Shown here: in pieces, positions 62,844 to 64,000 of the stretch | Numbering within the stretch: the stretch's first letter is position 1 | How the letters are laid out: each line of letters opens with the position of its first letter | Assembly: GCF_900170025.1 (NCBI RefSeq) | Contig: NZ_FWEX01000006.1 | Coordinates: 2,159,623-2,223,622, forward strand | Reading direction: 5' to 3' | Source: Nitrospira sp. ND1 | GTDB lineage: Bacteria > Nitrospirota > Nitrospiria > Nitrospirales > Nitrospiraceae | Length of the DNA stretch: 64,000 bases | The notes under the pieces: model-generated | Database searches by the model: none | What the model saw: the letters and a program-made list of their open reading frames with translations, nothing else | Told to the model about the DNA's origin: nothing | Made by a program: the position numbers and the translations under genes

Positions 62844-63767
62844 ATGCATAAAGTAGTGACGATTTTTCTTGTCGGCATACTGCCTGCCTTATTAAGTGCC
62901 TGTCTATCGGGGCGGAATGTCCACAATTTTATTCGATCATCAGATGGACGGATCGTGAAATGCTTCGAGCCGCCGCCAGATCTGATCCTGAAGAGTGGCG
63001 ATGCTAAGGTTACTGCTGCCGTGAAGGGGATTGGTGATTTACTTAAGGCCGAAGGTGGTGTGAAAGTTGAAGCTCAGAAAGTTCGTGAAGTTTCGTCCGG
63101 GGTTAATAACTTCGAGGTTGTTGAGTTTAGGCTGTGCACACAATACGGAAATGACCTGCTTTCACCAACCCAGTTTCAGAAGTTTCAAGATGAAATTTTG
63201 CCAATTCTGCGCTCCCAGTCTTCGAAGTTATCCGGAAGTGAGACGCAATTAAGATTTGAGGCCGATCTTAAGGAAGCCAACTTTATCCGTCATCCTACCA
63301 GCAAAAAGGTGAGAGCGGAGTTTGTTTGGATATTACGGCCTGTGCTCGAGGACAACCAGTTAGCCGCCCACATTTTCATTGGTGAGGCAAGTCTGTGGGA
63401 TGATGAGCTGCTTGAGTGTGGCGAAAGTGTAGGAGGGGGGAATAGCCGTTGCCAAGATGGGGGGAGGCCTATTCGCCAAAAGGTATGGAGTGAATTGCAG
63501 GAGAATCCAATTATTCTCCGAGGAGGCACGGCGGGCAGTTACGTCACCTGGATGACGATGCTGCCAGTTGGTGTAAAGGTTGTCCGATTAGACTGGGATT
63601 TCTATCAACGAGAGGCAGACGACAACGCCTTCTGTCGACCCAAGGAAAGCCCATATGTGCCTCCGGCAGGTATACCACTGCTCGAAACTGCGCACGTCAG
63701 CGGGGCTCCTGCCAAAGGACTGTGCTATCACTCTTACGACTCGAGAGTATTTGCGGTGCCATCCTGA
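62844..63767 (+). CDS. Predicted lipoprotein of unknown family
   Basis: From ATG 62844 the protein has 307 residues and starts with a lipoprotein signal MHKVVTIFLVGILPALLSAC (lipobox LSAC). The mature protein is soluble with regions GDAKVTAAVKGIGDLLKAEG, VVEFRLCTQYGNDLLSPTQF and a C-terminal Cys. No family is recognised. It is followed 16 bp later by another secreted protein, so the two may work together. Confidence 0.7.
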   Translation: MHKVVTIFLVGILPALLSACLSGRNVHNFIRSSDGRIVKCFEPPPDLILKSGDAKVTAAVKGIGDLLKAEGGVKVEAQKVREVSSGVNNFEVVEFRLCTQYGNDLLSPTQFQKFQDEILPILRSQSSKLSGSETQLRFEADLKEANFIRHPTSKKVRAEFVWILRPVLEDNQLAAHIFIGEASLWDDELLECGESVGGGNSRCQDGGRPIRQKVWSELQENPIILRGGTAGSYVTWMTMLPVGVKVVRLDWDFYQREADDNAFCRPKESPYVPPAGIPLLETAHVSGAPAKGLCYHSYDSRVFAVPS

Positions 63768-63783
63768 ACCGAGGGAGGTTGAC

Positions 63784-64000
63784 ATGAGACATCGGCGCTT
63801 CGGTGGAATGGTTGTTTTATTCGCTTGTATTCTGGCCGGCTCACCGCTTGGTTTCGCCGGGCAAGAAACTATCCGTGTACAGCCCGATGATGATCAAAGT
63901 GAATTCATCCAATTGGCACAGGCCTCTGGAAGCGTGGATATGCCATCGAGCGGGATGGGGGCTGGCGGAGCGCGTCCGCCGAGCCGCATCAATCCACCAC
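63784..64000 (+). CDS. Secreted protein, 5' part only
   Basis: The frame starts MRHRRFGGMVVLFACILAGS with a signal peptide ending near GFAGQ, then ETIRVQPDDDQSEFIQLAQA and a Gly-Pro-rich stretch, and runs off the window. GGGAGG precedes the ATG. Product unknown. Confidence 0.65.
   Translation, partial: MRHRRFGGMVVLFACILAGSPLGFAGQETIRVQPDDDQSEFIQLAQASGSVDMPSSGMGAGGARPPSRINPP

Overview
The window looks like chromosomal DNA of a Nitrospira-type bacterium (phylum Nitrospirota). The basis is high GC, a Gram-negative envelope (ArnT-like and lipid A-type enzymes, an alginate-export-type porin, lipoproteins, Tat translocase subunits), several periplasmic c-type haem proteins, an ISC iron-sulfur operon, and families I associate with Nitrospira genomes. 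The genus call is an inference; no rRNA gene is present.

Layout. 1-4.4 kb: minus-strand envelope glycosylation genes (GT2, LAB_N protein, ArnT-like transferase cut by the window edge) behind an ABC-exporter-like protein whose ATPase motifs are all eroded. 4.7-4.9 kb: a 190-bp structured repeat with terminal inverted repeats. 4.9-17.3 kb: housekeeping genes, namely a TSUP permease, MidA-like methyltransferase, two TatA/B proteins, a porin, RecQ, ThrH, YdcF and an EVE protein. 17.5-24.6 kb: a PSP1 protein, a possible lysine (saccharopine-type) catabolic trio, then a di-haem peroxidase, two tandem DUF1264 proteins and a mono-haem cytochrome c. 24.9-26.6 kb: an intact-looking IS with imperfect terminal repeats flanked by C-runs. 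27-30 kb: an accessory stretch with a PilZ protein, a cluster of very small proteins (two zinc ribbons, a membrane microprotein), a long hairpin, and a frameshifted integrase relic against tRNA-Lys. 30.1-37.7 kb: two tRNAs, HU, a MoaD/ThiS-like protein, RfbC, an oxidative-stress cluster (Fur/PerR, rubrerythrin, two-CCG iron-sulfur protein, DUF3501) and a tandem PTPS fusion. 38-40 kb: a MotAB/ZorAB-like motor pair without recognisable Zorya effectors. 40-45 kb: SUMF1-like protein, thioredoxin-like protein, peroxiredoxin, TypA. 45-55.7 kb: PBP1A, the complete isc operon (iscR-iscS-iscU-iscA-hscB-hscA-iscX) with ferredoxin diverging from iscR, and gltX. 55.8-62 kb: a genomic island entering at tandem tRNA-Gln genes: integrase, CGNR-like zinc protein, excisionase-like HTH, Rep-like protein, Cys-rich protein, an AT-richer TcmP-DUF5131 pair, and an IS3/IS21 scar. 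62.8-64 kb: a lipoprotein and the start of another secreted protein.

How the parts fit. The isc genes build Fe-S clusters for the many Fe-S proteins here, and IscR probably senses its own cluster through a palindrome over the iscR -10 box. Peroxiredoxin, thioredoxin-like protein, rubrerythrin and di-haem peroxidase together suggest layered peroxide defence. The strongest candidates for undescribed systems are the orphan ZorAB-like pair, the island-borne TcmP-DUF5131 pair, the degenerate ABC protein with a hairpin covering its ribosome site, the zinc-ribbon microprotein cluster and the 190-bp repeat.
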